A stretch of DNA of 64,000 nucleotides from Hydra vulgaris (lineage: Eukaryota > Cnidaria > Hydrozoa > Anthoathecata > Hydridae): the NCBI RefSeq assembly GCF_038396675.1, contig NC_088931.1:70698501-70762500 (forward strand). Reading direction: 5' to 3'. The notes beneath the pieces are model-generated. The model was not told the origin of the DNA. It made no database searches and was given only the letters and a program-made list of their open reading frames with translations. Within the stretch, counting starts at the first letter, position 1. Each line of letters opens with the position of its first letter. Below, piece after piece: positions 1-15,822 of this stretch. Both the position numbers and the translations under genes were made by a program.

Positions 1-346
1 TTATATATCGCTTCTTTAATTTTGTCTTTTAGTCTCTATCGTGGACTTCAGGACTTCAAAATATTCTCTTCGTATTCTCCGTGGGCTCCATGTTGTAGTA
101 CTTAAGAGTGGTATACAACGAGTTCAATTTATTAATATATTAAATAATATTATTATACAAATATGCGATAAACACAAAGAAGATTGTAGATCACAGCTAG
201 AGTTGCTCGAGTCCGTTGTTGTTTGATAGGTTACTTCAAGAGAGCGAGACTTCAATAAACTCGCTATTTATACAAATTCCCAAGGGGGACATTAATTGTT
301 ATATACAAACAGCCAATCCAAATGATTTACGTTTATTACGATTTGA
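1..346. other. AT-rich stretch, no gene seen
   Basis: A short open frame (41-226 +) has no recognisable domain, and I do not support it as a gene. The stretch ends in a possible splice acceptor (ATTAG at 346-350) just before the fragment that follows. Confidence 0.4.
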
Positions 347-829
347 TTAGCGCAACACCAACAACTTGCTGAAAAAAATTCTGCAATTCTTGTACTGCAA
401 AATGAAATTCAGAATTTACAGGAAGAGTTGGAGGAAATTAAGCAAGTAACACAAAACACCAATAATGAAATATGCTACTCAGCAGATATTAAGAGACTGA
501 TATATGACATGCTTGTGTGCCAAGTTCCTACACAAAGTGTGCCATCTCTGCTCCGTAAAATTGGGGAACATACTGGCTATCGATTTAGTCAAATTCCACA
601 TCGTACAACTGTAGAACAAATGATGGGTGAGCTTGATGTGCTTTCAGACTTGCAGGCTGCTGAGATAGCATTTACAACAAAAGATCTGACACTTGGTTTT
701 GATTCAACAACCCAGGAGGGTGTTCATATAAATGCTGTGCACTTGACAACGGAATCAGTATGTATGGTTGTAGCTATTGATCAACTTCCTGGAGGTACAG
801 CTTATGACTATTAGAGTCATATTACAAAG
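347..829 (+). pseudogene. Transposase-like exon fragment
   Basis: The open frame is continuous from about 347, not only from the in-frame TTG at 428. It begins with a glutamine/leucine-rich coiled-coil-like segment (LQNEIQNLQEELEEIKQ) followed by a globular part. The motif GFDSTTQEGVHINAVHL and the later IDQLPGGTAYDY look like the first acidic-residue region of a DDE/RNase H-type transposase-derived protein. This family is repeated in cnidarian genomes, but I cannot name it. An in-frame TAG at 813-815 interrupts it. The frame then continues as SHITK to a possible donor (AAAGTAATA). No downstream exons are recognisable, so this is probably a decayed single exon of a mobile element. Confidence 0.45.
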
Positions 830-3565
830 TAATAAATTTTACTATTACGTTTTAACCATTAAAAATATTTTGTTACTTAAATTCGAAACTTTTTTTATCT
901 TTTAAATACGTTTTTTAATCGTTTTGCACATTTCACTATGCAAAATCAAGCGCAAATTAACAATGATTCTATTACAAAGCTGCCGTTAGCCGAACGCGAG
1001 TTTTATACGTAAGTTGCATTTTTCTTAAGCAATGCTTCATAAAAAGTAATGTTACTTAAATGAGCATAACTTTTTTTGTAATGATTCTTTTTTCATAATG
1101 TTTTCACCATTTTATTACAAATTTAAAGCTCTTCCGAACCATATATAAAACTTGAATAAATAAATGGTTTGAAATTTTTACACACATACCTACTTTAAAA
1201 GTTGTTCTTAATGGCGGTGGAAGAGTAGGTATTAAACTAGGTTTGATACATGTAAAAACTGATGGAGGATCACGAGGTCTTTTATAGCCAAATTTGGTTT
1301 CTGTTGAATATTCAGATGGAAAGTTCCTTTCGCAAACAGTTTATCTAACTGTCAGGCATATTGTCTTGCGGTATAATATTCACCTACGAATATATTCTAC
1401 TTTTTCATGAGGAAGCCAGAAAACTTTTCCTTTATTTTCCTTATTGTTTTTAATAAGTTCATAGATCCCATTTTTTGGATCTATGAACTTATTAATAGTT
1501 GTACTTTAGTTAAAAATTTAGTTAAAGACGTTGCTTGCAATTATTAAACAAAATAACTTTAGAATATTGTTGGCCCCCAGCGCCAGGCCTCTATATACGC
1601 GTTTGCGAGGTCTTTTAGTATAGACGGCTATTCTTTTATTTTAAAGTACCACAAGTGGTTTAAAGTACCAAAAATGATCTAAAGTACTCGAACAATACAA
1701 ACTACAAGTGCTTCCAAATACTCTCGAGCCCTTAATACAAGGAAGGAAAGGGGGTTGGGAAAGCAGTAGTATGTCCTCTCAAATGTTGCAACATAAGGCT
1801 TTGACGCAGACGTAGAGGTGGGTTTTACTTGCTTGTTTTGAGGATGACACCTCGACGGGGATTTCTAGGAATCAGCATTAAAATATTCAAAACGTCACAT
1901 ACCACAGTGTTACATCTTTGTAAAGGTCAATATTATATCCATTTCTTGACGAGAATCTGGTATTTTACTACATAATTTACAATTTATTTTTAACGCTGAT
2001 AAACTTTTATACTCTTTCTGTAAGTTATTCCGCGCGTACTTTCCTTTTTATATTATGTGTATATTGTCACTGTTTATTATAATACTGCTGTTGTTTTGCT
2101 TTAGGTATAATAAAATGAGTAATTTTGTAGTATTATGTTATTTGTTTATCACATTATCCTCATCACAATGATGGCAATCTTATTTGTTTTGGTTTTAACA
2201 TTTAAAGTACTTATAGCCAGATTTCTAATTAATTTTTTTTTTCTACCTCATTTCTTCATTTATTAATACAAGTTTTTACATAAACACAAGAAAAAGTTAT
2301 GTGGTTTCTTTCTTGTGGAAGTCTTAGGTTGAAAGGTAGTACCTACTCTTCCCATGTATCCAATTTACTACGGACCTTAAGCGTTCAAATCATACAAACT
2401 AATTTTAGACTAAATGAATTGGACTGTACTGTATGAAGTAATTAAAACTAAATAAAATTTAAACATAAAAAACGAATATTTTTTTAAACCATTTAAAGTA
2501 AATTAAATGTAAAACAAATAAGAATTAAACCACGTTAATTAAATTTAATTATATATATGCTAAATATAAAACGAACTGCTGCACCACACCATATATACGT
2601 AATTTAAATATAAACAAAAGCTTAAGCAAATAATTTCAATATACCGTATAAAATTAAAATAAATATAAACTAAAAACAAAACGCCATCACTAAATCGCAC
2701 AACTAATACAATAAATTTAATACAAAACTGATATTTATAGTACACCGCATTAATTTAAATTTAAACTAAATACTAAAAGAATAACTATACTAAAACGTAA
2801 ACATTAATTTGCGTATAAACTGATTATAAAACTAGTATGAAAATAGACTATATAAATTGAACTAAGTAGAAACTAAATTTGAAATGAATTGTTTTACTAA
2901 TAACCGTATAAATTAAACTAAGTTTAAAATTACACCAAATATTTGTATTCAAGTACACAAAAGTTAGTCTTAATATAAATTTAAAACCAAAAACCGCATT
3001 AAAACATATTGACTAAATGGAAATTAAACATAACACAAACAATTCGATCTAACCATATCAATATAATCATTTTGAACCAGATGAATCCAATTTACGCTCT
3101 ACATTAACAACTTTTTTTTATTATCACAATAGTAAATGACTTTTACTTTCCTTGGCTATGGTTTATTATTTTTGTTTATATTTACTACATGTATCTATGA
3201 TTTATTTTCATTATTTCTCTTTTTAGAGGCTCTTTGTTTTTCACTGGGCATCTGTCCTTTTGTACTTTTATCTCAATCTGCTACACTCTTTTAACTTGTT
3301 ATTCTTCCCTAAGGCGTTTACTGCTCAGAGCAGTTCTACTAGAATGCATTGCATTCAACACAAAAAGTATTTACAAACACACTGATTCATACAAATAAAG
3401 GCATTAAATGACATACAAAACTTAAACATTTAGAACACTACAAACACCAAACACAATAACTTACACAACTTAGAGAACACTTAAATAACACTTACTTAAC
3501 TCTAACTTAACCACTAATAATACTTCCATTTCAAACACCACCTCTCAATATTGTACATCTATCCA
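830..3565. other. Gene-free AT-rich DNA
   Basis: No supported coding region was seen. The segment 2380-3065 is almost devoid of G on the plus strand and repeats loose TAAACTAAAT-like words, suggesting a decayed minisatellite. A perfect hairpin at 1451-1494 is listed separately. Confidence 0.5.
1451..1494. repeat. Perfect 18-bp inverted repeat (hairpin)
   Basis: Arms at 1451-1468 and 1477-1494 are exact reverse complements separated by 8 nt. It could be a tiny foldback element or cruciform. No gene context suggests a terminator. Confidence 0.7.
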
Positions 3566-3689
3566 AATATTATAATTTGTCTAGTACTCTCTTGCACATA
3601 AATAAAATATTTCTTCCTTCTTTTAAGACTATTACGGCCTGATGGTACCATATAAGTGGTGGAACTTTAATAGCTTCCACTGCAAAACA

Positions 3690-4330
3690 ATAGCAAACAA
3701 CATCTGTAAATATAATGAGGTATAATAACATCTGTCCAAAAACATCTGAAATTTCATTGATGTTTAATAACATCTGTCCAAAAATATCTGAAACTTCATT
3801 GATGTTTAATAACATTTGTGCTAAAATTAAATGAATATTACAGATGCATCTTTTAAATTATCTAAGTGTAATAATATCTGTACAACTTCATTTGTGGATT
3901 CTACAGATGTAGATACATCTTTTAAATTATCAGTGTAATAACATCTGTGCAATTACATCTGCAGATTTTAAGATGAAGTTATTTTTAAGATAAATTAACT
4001 AATAATGCATAATTTCAATAAGATGTTGTTACATATAGAGATTTTTGCAGATGTAACTTCATCTGGAAAAAAATACTAACTAATAATGCATTATTTTAAC
4101 CAGATGTTATTACATATAGAATTTTTTTCAGATGTAACTACATTGGAGAAAGTTCTTCCAGATGTTATTGGTGAAAAATTACATGATGTAGTTACATCTT
4201 TCTAAAAATGTTGTCAGGGATCGTTGAATTTTCAGATAATATCGGGCAGATGTTATTAGAGTAAAAGAATAATACAGATGATCTTGGACTACTCAACAGA
4301 TGTTGTTGGACAGATGTAGTAATCTTTTAC
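3690..4330. repeat. CAGATG/CATCTG-rich repeat field
   Basis: The hexamer CATCTG or its complement CAGATG occurs about 17 times in roughly 630 bp. Part of this is tandem: a 42-bp unit beginning TAATAACAT recurs at 3723, 3765 and 3807, and an approximately 81-bp unit containing ACTAATAATGCA recurs near 3997 and 4078. A short minus-strand open frame across the 42-bp units is a by-product of the repeat. CAGATG fits the E-box consensus CANNTG, but repeat expansion explains the density without regulation. Confidence 0.6.
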
Positions 4331-4399
4331 CAAAAATTTGAGTTTATTAACCCAAACTAATATCTTTTACAAAACACACATAAAACTATTTCAATCTAG

Positions 4400-5300
4400 C
4401 ATGGCTTGCAGTTAAATATGTGCATTTTCTAAGAGCTGTTTTATAATAATTTCAATAGGATTTCATTTGCTGATATAATTTTTATACTTAGGTAAGAAAA
4501 AAATTAAAAGCTCATTTTCGACAAATCAAGATTTTCTTGGTCAGCCGTTTTTAAACCCTGTTTACACTGAAAGTTTTTGTTTTTATTAATGACTGAAATA
4601 ATTATTTTCTAATTAAGACTGATTCTAAATAAGACTGATTTCCACTGATTTTTTTTTTTTTTTTTTTTTGATAACAAGTAAAAATTAATAAACGAGGGGG
4701 AGGGGAGGGGGAGGGGGTCCTAATAAGCTTAGGATAACGCCTCTTTTATCTATGATGGAGAGATTTGAAATAATAACGTTTCTACTTAGATAAATAAGTC
4801 TGAACACCTAAAAGTAAAAATTTTTTTCTTGAAAAATAAATAGTGCGAAACCATTTTTTATTTAATTACTCTCGGGTGCGTAACACAAGGAAGGGGTAGG
4901 AGGGAAATATAGTCTAGAGTGTGGCTTGCAGTCAAATGCACATTTTTTTACAGCTGTTTTAATATAATTCAATAGAATTTATTATGCTGACATGATTTTA
5001 AAATTATGGTGAGAAATAAACGTTTATTAATTTTGAACTATCGAAATTTTTTAAAAGTCGAATTTTTAAAGCCTTAATACACTTAAATTTTTTATTCTTA
5101 ATAGTGACTGACATATATTTTTTGAATTTTTTTTTTTTAAAGTTTTGTGATATGGTTTTTTTTGTTGATAATAAGTAAAAACTAAAAAAACGTCCTTCAA
5201 CCGCCCCTTTTTCCCTGATACTTGTGTATAATTCACCTATGAGTTTCTACATTAAAACTCATAAGCAATAAGAGGGGTGAGAGAAGAGGGAGTCGGAAAA
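4400..5300. repeat. Two diverged copies of a ~350-bp repeat
   Basis: Segments 4400-4720 and 4918-5300 share order and wording: GGCTTGCAGTYAAAT, AGCTGTTTT, a TTGATAAYAAGTAAAAA block, then a G-rich AGGGGAGGG-type block. They look like decayed copies of one dispersed or tandemly duplicated repeat of unknown class. The flanks at 4331-4399 and 5301-5980 hold no gene that I can see. Confidence 0.45.
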
Positions 5301-5983
5301 AAGATATTAGTTTTAGGCATCCAACCCGGGTGTTTATTTAAAGATATAAAGTCAGTTTAAATTTATAAAGTATCAATCTTTAACTCAGAGTCGAGATGAA
5401 TAATTTTCTGTCTTAATTGAAATAAATAGACTAAAATATATATATGTAGTTATATATGAAACAAAGCAAAGTGATTCATCAACAACAAATATTCTGAGTT
5501 ATTCCTTCTCGAGACAAAACAAACTGATTAATAGGGGACATGGGGTATACATTTATAGTCATGAAGCAATCATTTCTTTTAATTTGACTAATAGTTATTT
5601 ATATAATGACAAAACTGAGTAAATGTGGTGCTCAGTTTGTACAGTTTCAGAAATAATTTTTTGTGGGTCTATCTAAAGAGTAGAATCAATTACTCCAATA
5701 AGTTATAATAAAAAATCGAAATTCAGGTTTGCATATATGTGGTGACTTTAAACACTCAAAATGTAATCAACTCAAAATGTAAATCAACCAATATTTTAAA
5801 TAAATAACAAGAAAATAACAAACTTATTAGACTTAGTGATATCAGAAGCTTTGGCTTGAGTTTTTTAAGTAGAACGATATTACATCTTTTTCTTGAATAT
5901 TTCTTTAATATTTTAATATTCTTCTTTATATATATACATATATATATATTTATTTATTTTTTAAAGTTAAGTGAGTAAAAATG

Positions 5984-6190
5984 ACGGGTAATTACCCGTT
6001 ATATCAGGGTTTCAAACACAACGCTTACATAACGCAAACATAGCGCCAGATTTCGTGTTTTATGACGGTTAATTACCGTTATGTTTAATGTATTATTCTA
6101 AGTGTTTTTCATATGAGTAATATATTGAACATAACGGCAATTACCCGTTATAAAAACACGAAATCTAGCGTTATTTTCAAAATATAACAG
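5984..6190. repeat. Foldback/MITE-like inverted repeat
   Basis: Arms at about 6044-6088 and 6125-6170 are near-perfect reverse complements, centred on AGATTTCGTGTTTT and TAATTACCGTTATG, with a 36-bp spacer. A further small palindrome ACGGGTAATTACCCGT lies at 5983-5998. The structure fits a foldback MITE. Superfamily and target-site duplication are not resolved. Confidence 0.6.
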
Positions 6191-6219
6191 GTATTTTTTT
6201 ACTGTGTATGTATTAACAA

Positions 6220-7740
6220 AAAGTAAAGAATTTTCAAGTTTCTTTGTGATAAAAATGATATAGCTTTGAAAAGTAAACCAAGATTTTTAGATATTTGAGT
6301 GTTGATGGCCTTTATGTGGGCTGTCCATGAAACACTTTTGTCTATAACCACTCCAATAAATTTAATTGTCTGGGTTCTTTCAGTAATGTTGTAATTGATA
6401 CTTACAGAGGGAGAACTGATGAAAGTGTCATTTTTTTTGCTTTGAATGAAATAAAATATAAATAGTTATGTGTACGTTTATTGATAACTTATTAGGACTG
6501 AACCATATTTTAAGTTGTTGAAGCTCAAGTTTTACTCTATCAAAAAGATCATCAGTAGAAGAAGATGAATAAGACAGATTTGTACTATCAGCAAACATGC
6601 AATTGAGATTTGTATATGCTTTAGTAATGTCATTGATGTATGTAAGGAATAATAAGGGGGCAAGAATTGATCAATGTGGAACACCGCATTTGTATTTAAA
6701 TAGCTTTGAACTAGGAATATCGTCGATTATGACACATTGTTGTCTGTTATTTAAATAACTGGTAAACCATTTAATAGCTTTGTTTTTTATACCATATTTT
6801 TTCAATAAGAATTTTTTGGTTAATCGTATCGAAAGCTTTTGTAAGAATAAAGAATCCCAATACAAACTGTCCTTTATCAAAAGATGAGCTGATGTTGTTC
6901 ATGAGGTCTATAGTTGCATGTTCTGTTGAATGATTCGTTAGAAAACCGTACTAATATTTACTTAAAATTTTGTTAATTATTAGATATTTATAGAGACTAT
7001 TGTAGATTATTAATTCCAGAAGCTTGTAAAATACTAGAAGAATGAGATTTTATAATTGGTTTATAATTGGTAAATGATGTCGTGTCTCCAGTTTTAAATA
7101 TTGGTAAAATTTTCTCTATTTTAAATTTTTCTCGTACAGCTCCCGTTCGAATCGATTAAAAATTAAAAAGAGGATTTTTTATATATTAATTTTTTTTTTT
7201 TGCTTCTTTGAATTCCTCTAACTTTAGATCATTACCAGTAAGGTGGTATGGTCAATAAAATAGTTATTAAATGATTTAATCGAATTGTTTATTTGTGATG
7301 CTAGGATTGGGCCAACATTTACAAATTAAATTATTAAATTTTTCGGAGATCCATTTTCCTCGATTATGGAGGGTAAAGTTTTTGATTTTAATTTGTTTTT
7401 ACCAATAATTTCATAATATTCCATGTTTTTTTAACACTACCACTATGTTCATGTTGAAAAAAACTTTTTAGATTTTTTAAAAATTTTTTTAAAAAGAAAT
7501 TTGTATTGTTTATAGATCGTAAGTAATTATTTGATTCCTATTTTTTTAAATACTTGTTGCATAATTTTAGTTTTTTCTTCGAGGATTTTTTTATTCCTTC
7601 TGTAATCCATGGACATGTATTTCAAGTATATAGTTTCATGTATTCAAGTATTTAATTTTTATTTCTTTTTCTGTAAGTGGAAAGTGGTTATTGTATTGTT
7701 CAAGAAAAATGTTTATAAATGTGTTATAGGCAGTATTTAT
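6220..7740 (-). pseudogene. Inverted 5' part of a LINE (linker + RT)
   Basis: Read on the minus strand from 7740 downward, pieces in several frames spell a CR1/L2-like LINE ORF2. They are: a linker (YNTFINIFLEQYNNHFPL, ITEGIKK-like), KILPIFKTGDTTSFTNYKPI, NHSTEHATIDLMN, then YGIKNKAIKWFTSYLNNRQQ and CGVP near 6671-6880. These are followed by SILAPLLFLTYIND, MFADSTNLSY (the RT catalytic box, FADDT decayed to FADST), FIGVVIDKSVSWTAHI and ISKNLGLLFKAI at the left end. Numerous frameshifts and stops make it non-functional. It is the head of the same LINE whose tail continues on the opposite strand from about 7741. Confidence 0.75.
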
Positions 7741-8345
7741 AACCCTTTGGTTGCATTGAATATAAACAAAAATAAACTTAAATATCTTTATCAGCATCAG
7801 AAATACGCAGCTTGCTTAATTAATTTTGTAAATCGTTTTTCAAATTCAAAACCAGTTCTGAGAAAAATGAAAACCTTAAATGTATACAAACTAAATGTTT
7901 ATAATATTTTATGTTTTATGTTTGAATGTAAAAATCATTTGTCTCCTAATGTGTTTACAAATCTTTATAACAAACAAATACAATTTTTGTAATGGAAAAA
8001 ATCTTTAAGAACTCTTCTGCCAAACTAAATTTGAACAACTTTTTATTTTTTATCATGGTCCTTTTTATTGAATAAAATAGTTTTGCCTAATTTTGATTTG
8101 TCTTTGACTTTTACTTCTTTTAAACAAAAATAAAAAAATATATGTTTTGTTTTTATTTTTTTTGTTGCATATATTTTATCCAGTATATTCATATTTTAGA
8201 TGCACAGTTATATGTAGTTTATGTTGATTTATTTTTATTCGTTAATTTGATTCTTTATTATTACATTTGACATTGTAAAGGGATTCATGAAAAGATCATA
8301 TGGTCTTCTGGAAGTCCTGCAGATTATATTTTTAATAAAGCTGTT
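7741..8345 (+). pseudogene. Sense 3' part of the same LINE (C-terminus + 3' UTR)
   Basis: From about 7741 to the stop at 7990-7992 the frame reads as the C-terminal tail of a CR1/L2-like LINE ORF2 (NKLKYLYQHQKYAACLINF, then SKPVLRKMKTLNVYKLN). This segment normally follows the GLLFKAI region found at the far end of the inverted piece at 6220. A 3' UTR of about 350 bp follows, with AATAAAG near 8333 and then (TA)n. Reading upstream of 7741 in the same frame gives the antisense of the linker, so the junction is near 7740. Confidence 0.7.
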
Positions 8346-8469
8346 CTGTAATTGTATTTTCTTTTTTATTGGTATATATATATATATATATATAAATTAG
8401 TAAAAAACACTTATCTAACTTTTTTCTTCAACTTTAAGTTTCACCATTGCTGGATCATCAGGAAGAGTT

Positions 8470-8591
<122 letters not shown>

Positions 8592-9116
8592 CTGGTTCAT
8601 TTTGATGTCATGAAAAGATTTAAAGTACCATGGAGTTTTATCTGTTGCGCAGACCCCTATTTTAGTAGTAGATTTTTTTATTTTTTGAGTTTCAACCAAT
8701 TTTAGGGGTTGCTCAAGTGCCCCAATCGTCTAATTTTAGACTTTTTTACTCTTTTTTAAGCATATTTTCATTACATTTGAGCGAGTTCTAAAACTCAAAA
8801 TAATTCTATTTTTTTTCTTTCCAGAGTTTCTTCTAAGTTAGTAGAAAAAAATAAAAATGCATGATAATTTAATTTGCTTATAATATTTTGTCTAAACCTA
8901 ACTAAAAAATTGCATAGTTATGCGGATTTTTACCAATTTTTACGTTTTGCGTTTACTTTAATACTTTTGCGTCCTTGCTTAAACACGTTATGCAAATTAC
9001 TTTTTAGTAAAGACGATATTTAATTTTCATTTAAAAGCGCGGGATATAATTGTTGATAACTTTCATGATATACTTACTTCATATGCTTATTAGAGCTATT
9101 TACTACAGTTTTATTC

Positions 9117-12270
<3,154 letters not shown>

Positions 12271-12727
12271 AAATATAACATAATATTTGTAAAAAATAAC
12301 ACTATTATCAAGAAATTTTTAAAATGAAATTGCTAGACGTTTTATGCAACATATCTGGTGTTTTTTCCAAATGACTTAACATATCAAAAAAGTTATTACG
12401 TTGCGTAAAAATTGGAAAAAATTGCATAAACTTGCAATTTTATAGATAAAATTGCATGAAAAATTTCAGATAAATAAAAATACCATGCATTTTTATTTGT
12501 TTCTTCTAACTTAAAAGAAACTCTGGAAAGAAAAAAAATTAATTATTTTGAGTTTTTAGAACTTGCTCAAATATGCCAAAAATAGGCTTAAAAAAGTCTA
12601 AATTCAGGCAATTGGGGCACTTGAGCAACCCCTGAAAATGGTCAAAATTAAAAATAAAAAAATTCTATTAATAAAACTCCACGGTACTTTAAATTTTTTT
12701 ATGACCCCAAAATGTAGCAGTCTATTT

Positions 12728-12848
<121 letters not shown>

Positions 12849-13080
12849 CTCTGGTACTCTAAATTACTTAATACTCTAAACAGTTTTGATATACATATGT
12901 AAATTTGGCACATGTGTAAATAAAAATAAATAATTATCTCGTCATATTTGAAATAGCAAAATTCAATTATTTAGTTTAAATAACTTTTATAAGTAATATT
13001 TTTAAGTAAGAGAAATAATGTTGATTTAACTTCGATTTTATGAAGTAAGATCAGTTAGTTTTCCACTTCATATAGTTATT

Positions 13081-15822
13081 CTATGGAAATGATAAGAATT
13101 TTTCTTCCAATAAACATTGTTTATAAGATGAATTTTTGCTCCATCGGCATTTTTCGTAAGATTTTCCGCACGTTAAATGTTTATATACACAGTCTTCAAA
13201 TGGTTTATCCCAAGAGATGTTCCATTTGCATGAATTTTTTTTTTCGCAATAACCATTCATACAGTTTGTAACCTGACAAGCGCAATCATACTTTCCACCA
13301 ATACCTTTAATTATTTCATTTGTTAAATGGTGCCATTTCATATGAAAATCGCAAAAGCTCATTTGAAGTTTGGTGTTGTCAAACTTTCCTGTCAGCAAAT
13401 AAGGTTTTCCAATTTCAAGTCGAATTCCACAACTGCTTTCTACTGCAGGTGTATAAAGGGAATGAATTTGTTGCAAGTTAAATTGATATGATGATTTTGC
13501 ATTTTTCAACACAGACTTGATCAGTATTTTATAAACAACATGATGAGAAATAAGAATGTCCAAGTTTAGAAGGTTTTCGTCAGTATAATTGACTTTTATA
13601 ATTTCCTTTGAAAGAATCCTTGCTTTGATAACTAAATTAAATAAAAGAAAAAATTATAAAATTTAAACAAAGTGCGTTATCTTTTTTACACTATTATTAC
13701 ACTAATTTAAGATTACTGCGTTCTAAATAAGATTTGAAAAAACTAACATTGATTTCAAATATTGTTTTTTAAAAGATAACATGTTACTTATAAAAGGCAA
13801 TTTTTGCTTGATGTGCAATAGCGTAGAAAATCGGTGATATCACGAATTAATTTTGAATGCATATCAATCCCATAATGATTTGCGTTACACTTATTTCAAT
13901 TTGTAGAACTCTACGGTATTTAGTGTGTGCTTTTAAAATTAGCGGGAATGTGCCAATTACAAAGAGATAATATTTCATCCACTAAGAGAGTGATTATAAA
14001 TAATATGTATTATATACAACACTATATATATATATATTTTTTTTTTATTTAGTTATAAGTTTGCCGTTTAAAATAATTACAACTCTCGTAAATATACACA
14101 TGGCGGGGGCAAGAAGAAGACAAAATAGTCTTATCGCCAGGCTCCCAATAATCCGTAAATAATATAGCTATAAAATCTTGTCTTTAAAAATGTTATCAAA
14201 TATAAAAAGAAAAAAAAAGGAAGAAAATTTTTTTTTTTTAAAAAAAAAAAACAACAAAAAAAAAACAAAAAAACATAACAAAAAACAAACAAACAAAAAA
14301 AAAAAGACAAAAAAATAAAGATAATAAATTCTAAAACTTATTTTCAAATATAATTGAACACAAAGCAAAAATAAAAAAGAAACAAACAAAAAAGATATTC
14401 GAAACTATATATAATATTTTAATTATAGCGATTAAGAATTCTTAATTAGGAAATATATTAAAAAGAATTTAAACTTCTATAGCAAGATATATAGTATTGC
14501 TTTTGACTAGAATTACTTGATGTAAATACTTTTTTTCAAAATAAGTAGAAATTTGTTTTCTGTAATTGCACGATATTAATTGACTTGAATATGAAAGTTG
14601 AGGCCATTTATTTTTAAGAAACACAACACAACTTCGAGTGCTCCTTGAAAAAAATAGTTTTTATGCTCCGCTTGAGGTTTTGGAAATAGCTGATCGAGAG
14701 TTTTTATGGTCAATAAAAATCTTTGCATGTATTTCTGGTTTTGATATCTGGCTTTGAAAAATTTTGATTAAATTATTGAATAAATAACTTTCTTTTTATC
14801 TTTTACTCAAAGCAATTGCTTGTGAGCAATTGCTTTTTTTAAAACTTAAGCAGTATTCGATCCCTCATTTTTTAGATGATATTAAAAATGAATTTAATAT
14901 TCAATAAGATACGCATGTTTAGTTATAATACCGGAATAGTAGTTCAGTTTTTGTTAATAAAATTTTTTTATTAATCTAAAAATAAATAAAAAATATGGCG
15001 AATAACTATTTAAGGTACTAGTCAATAAAGTACCGATTGTTATTGCAGTCAATGGATCAAATGTTAATTTTCACAATGTCGTTATAATTTGTGTTAAATC
15101 AGTACAAAGCAAATATGTAAGTGATTCAGAAAATAAATTACATGAAAATAATGTGTTTGATTAAAATAATCAAATGTTTTTTGAAAATAATCAAATGAGT
15201 GTCCAAGGGCAATCCTTTTGGCTACTTCATGCCTTATAGTTTAAAAAAAGTGAAGGTACTTTTTTAGCACGTGTTAAAGGTAATCTTTTAAAATACTCAA
15301 CTAATACTCTTTTAAATGACTAGAAAACATATTTTCTACTAAAATAGTCACATTTTATTACAAAGTAGCTATATCGTTAAATAAAAACTATATAACTAAA
15401 TAAAAACTAGACAATATCCCAGCAAGCACAGAATGTTCGCTAAACGTTTTAAGGACGTCCAACGGACTTGTGACGTCCACAAGACGTCGTATAGACGTCC
15501 AACGGACGTCTGTGCCGGCTGGGGTAATATAAATTTAGTGTTTTTTGGAGTAAGTATAAAAGCTGTTGGTTTCTTTTTAAGATTTTAGGATACAATTACC
15601 CCCTAGTTTATGCTTTCCTAAATATAAAACAAAAATTTTATTGTATAAATGAAATAAACCTTTAAAAATTGAAATGTTTTTGAATAGTAAAAAGAACTTA
15701 CTGAATTCTGTTTTACAGAAAACGTTCTGTGGATGAATAGGCATGCACATGCAGCTAACAACAACTTTAATGCCACAACTTGCTAAAAGTAGATAAAAAC
15801 AAAGACCATATGTATTCGTCAT
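13081..15822 (-). CDS. TIMP metalloproteinase inhibitor (two exons)
   Basis: This is a secreted inhibitor of matrix metalloproteinases, of the netrin-like (NTR) fold family. Exon 1 is 15822-15702 and exon 2 is 13631-13081, joined across a 2,070-bp intron (donor GTAAGT, acceptor TTTAATTTAG, phase 1), giving 223 residues. Residues 1-23 form a signal peptide. The mature chain starts C-M-C, with C24, C26 and C36 at TIMP spacing (1, 3, 13) followed by a FxIKARILS strand. In TIMPs the N-terminal Cys chelates the protease zinc. The remaining framework cysteines are seen at 108, 134, 157, 159, 164, 169, 175, 195 and 202, so all twelve TIMP cysteines are present. TPAVESSCG and YLLTGK are family motifs. 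Cysteines 188 and 213 are additional. No stops or frameshifts were found. Host gene; the product call is by motif, not by search. Confidence 0.9.
14020..14400 (-). repeat. Decayed retroelement tail plus A-rich tract in TIMP intron
   Basis: About 14035-14160, read on the minus strand, runs CTTCTTGCCCCCGCCATG, then TAAACGGCAAACTTATAAC, then an A/TA tail. It resembles the 3' end of a LINE-type element. Next to it, 14205-14330 is a homopurine, A-rich tract. The element class is inferred only from the tail structure. Confidence 0.35.
15417..15524. mobile_element. 108-bp palindromic MITE (CCCAGC...GCACA ends)
   Basis: The ends TCCCAGCAAGCACAG and CTGTGCCGGCTGGGG are imperfect inverted repeats flanked by TA on both sides, suggesting a TA target duplication. 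The interior is a run of GACGTC-type palindromes. It sits in the TIMP intron and is related to the 109-bp element at 32510. Confidence 0.7.

Noticed and set aside
3570-3815. 81-residue minus-strand frame with an internal repeat
   Set aside because: The repetition is that of the 42-bp tandem DNA unit. No protein motif is present.
14168-14389. Phe-rich minus-strand frame in the TIMP intron
   Set aside because: Translation of an A-rich low-complexity tract.
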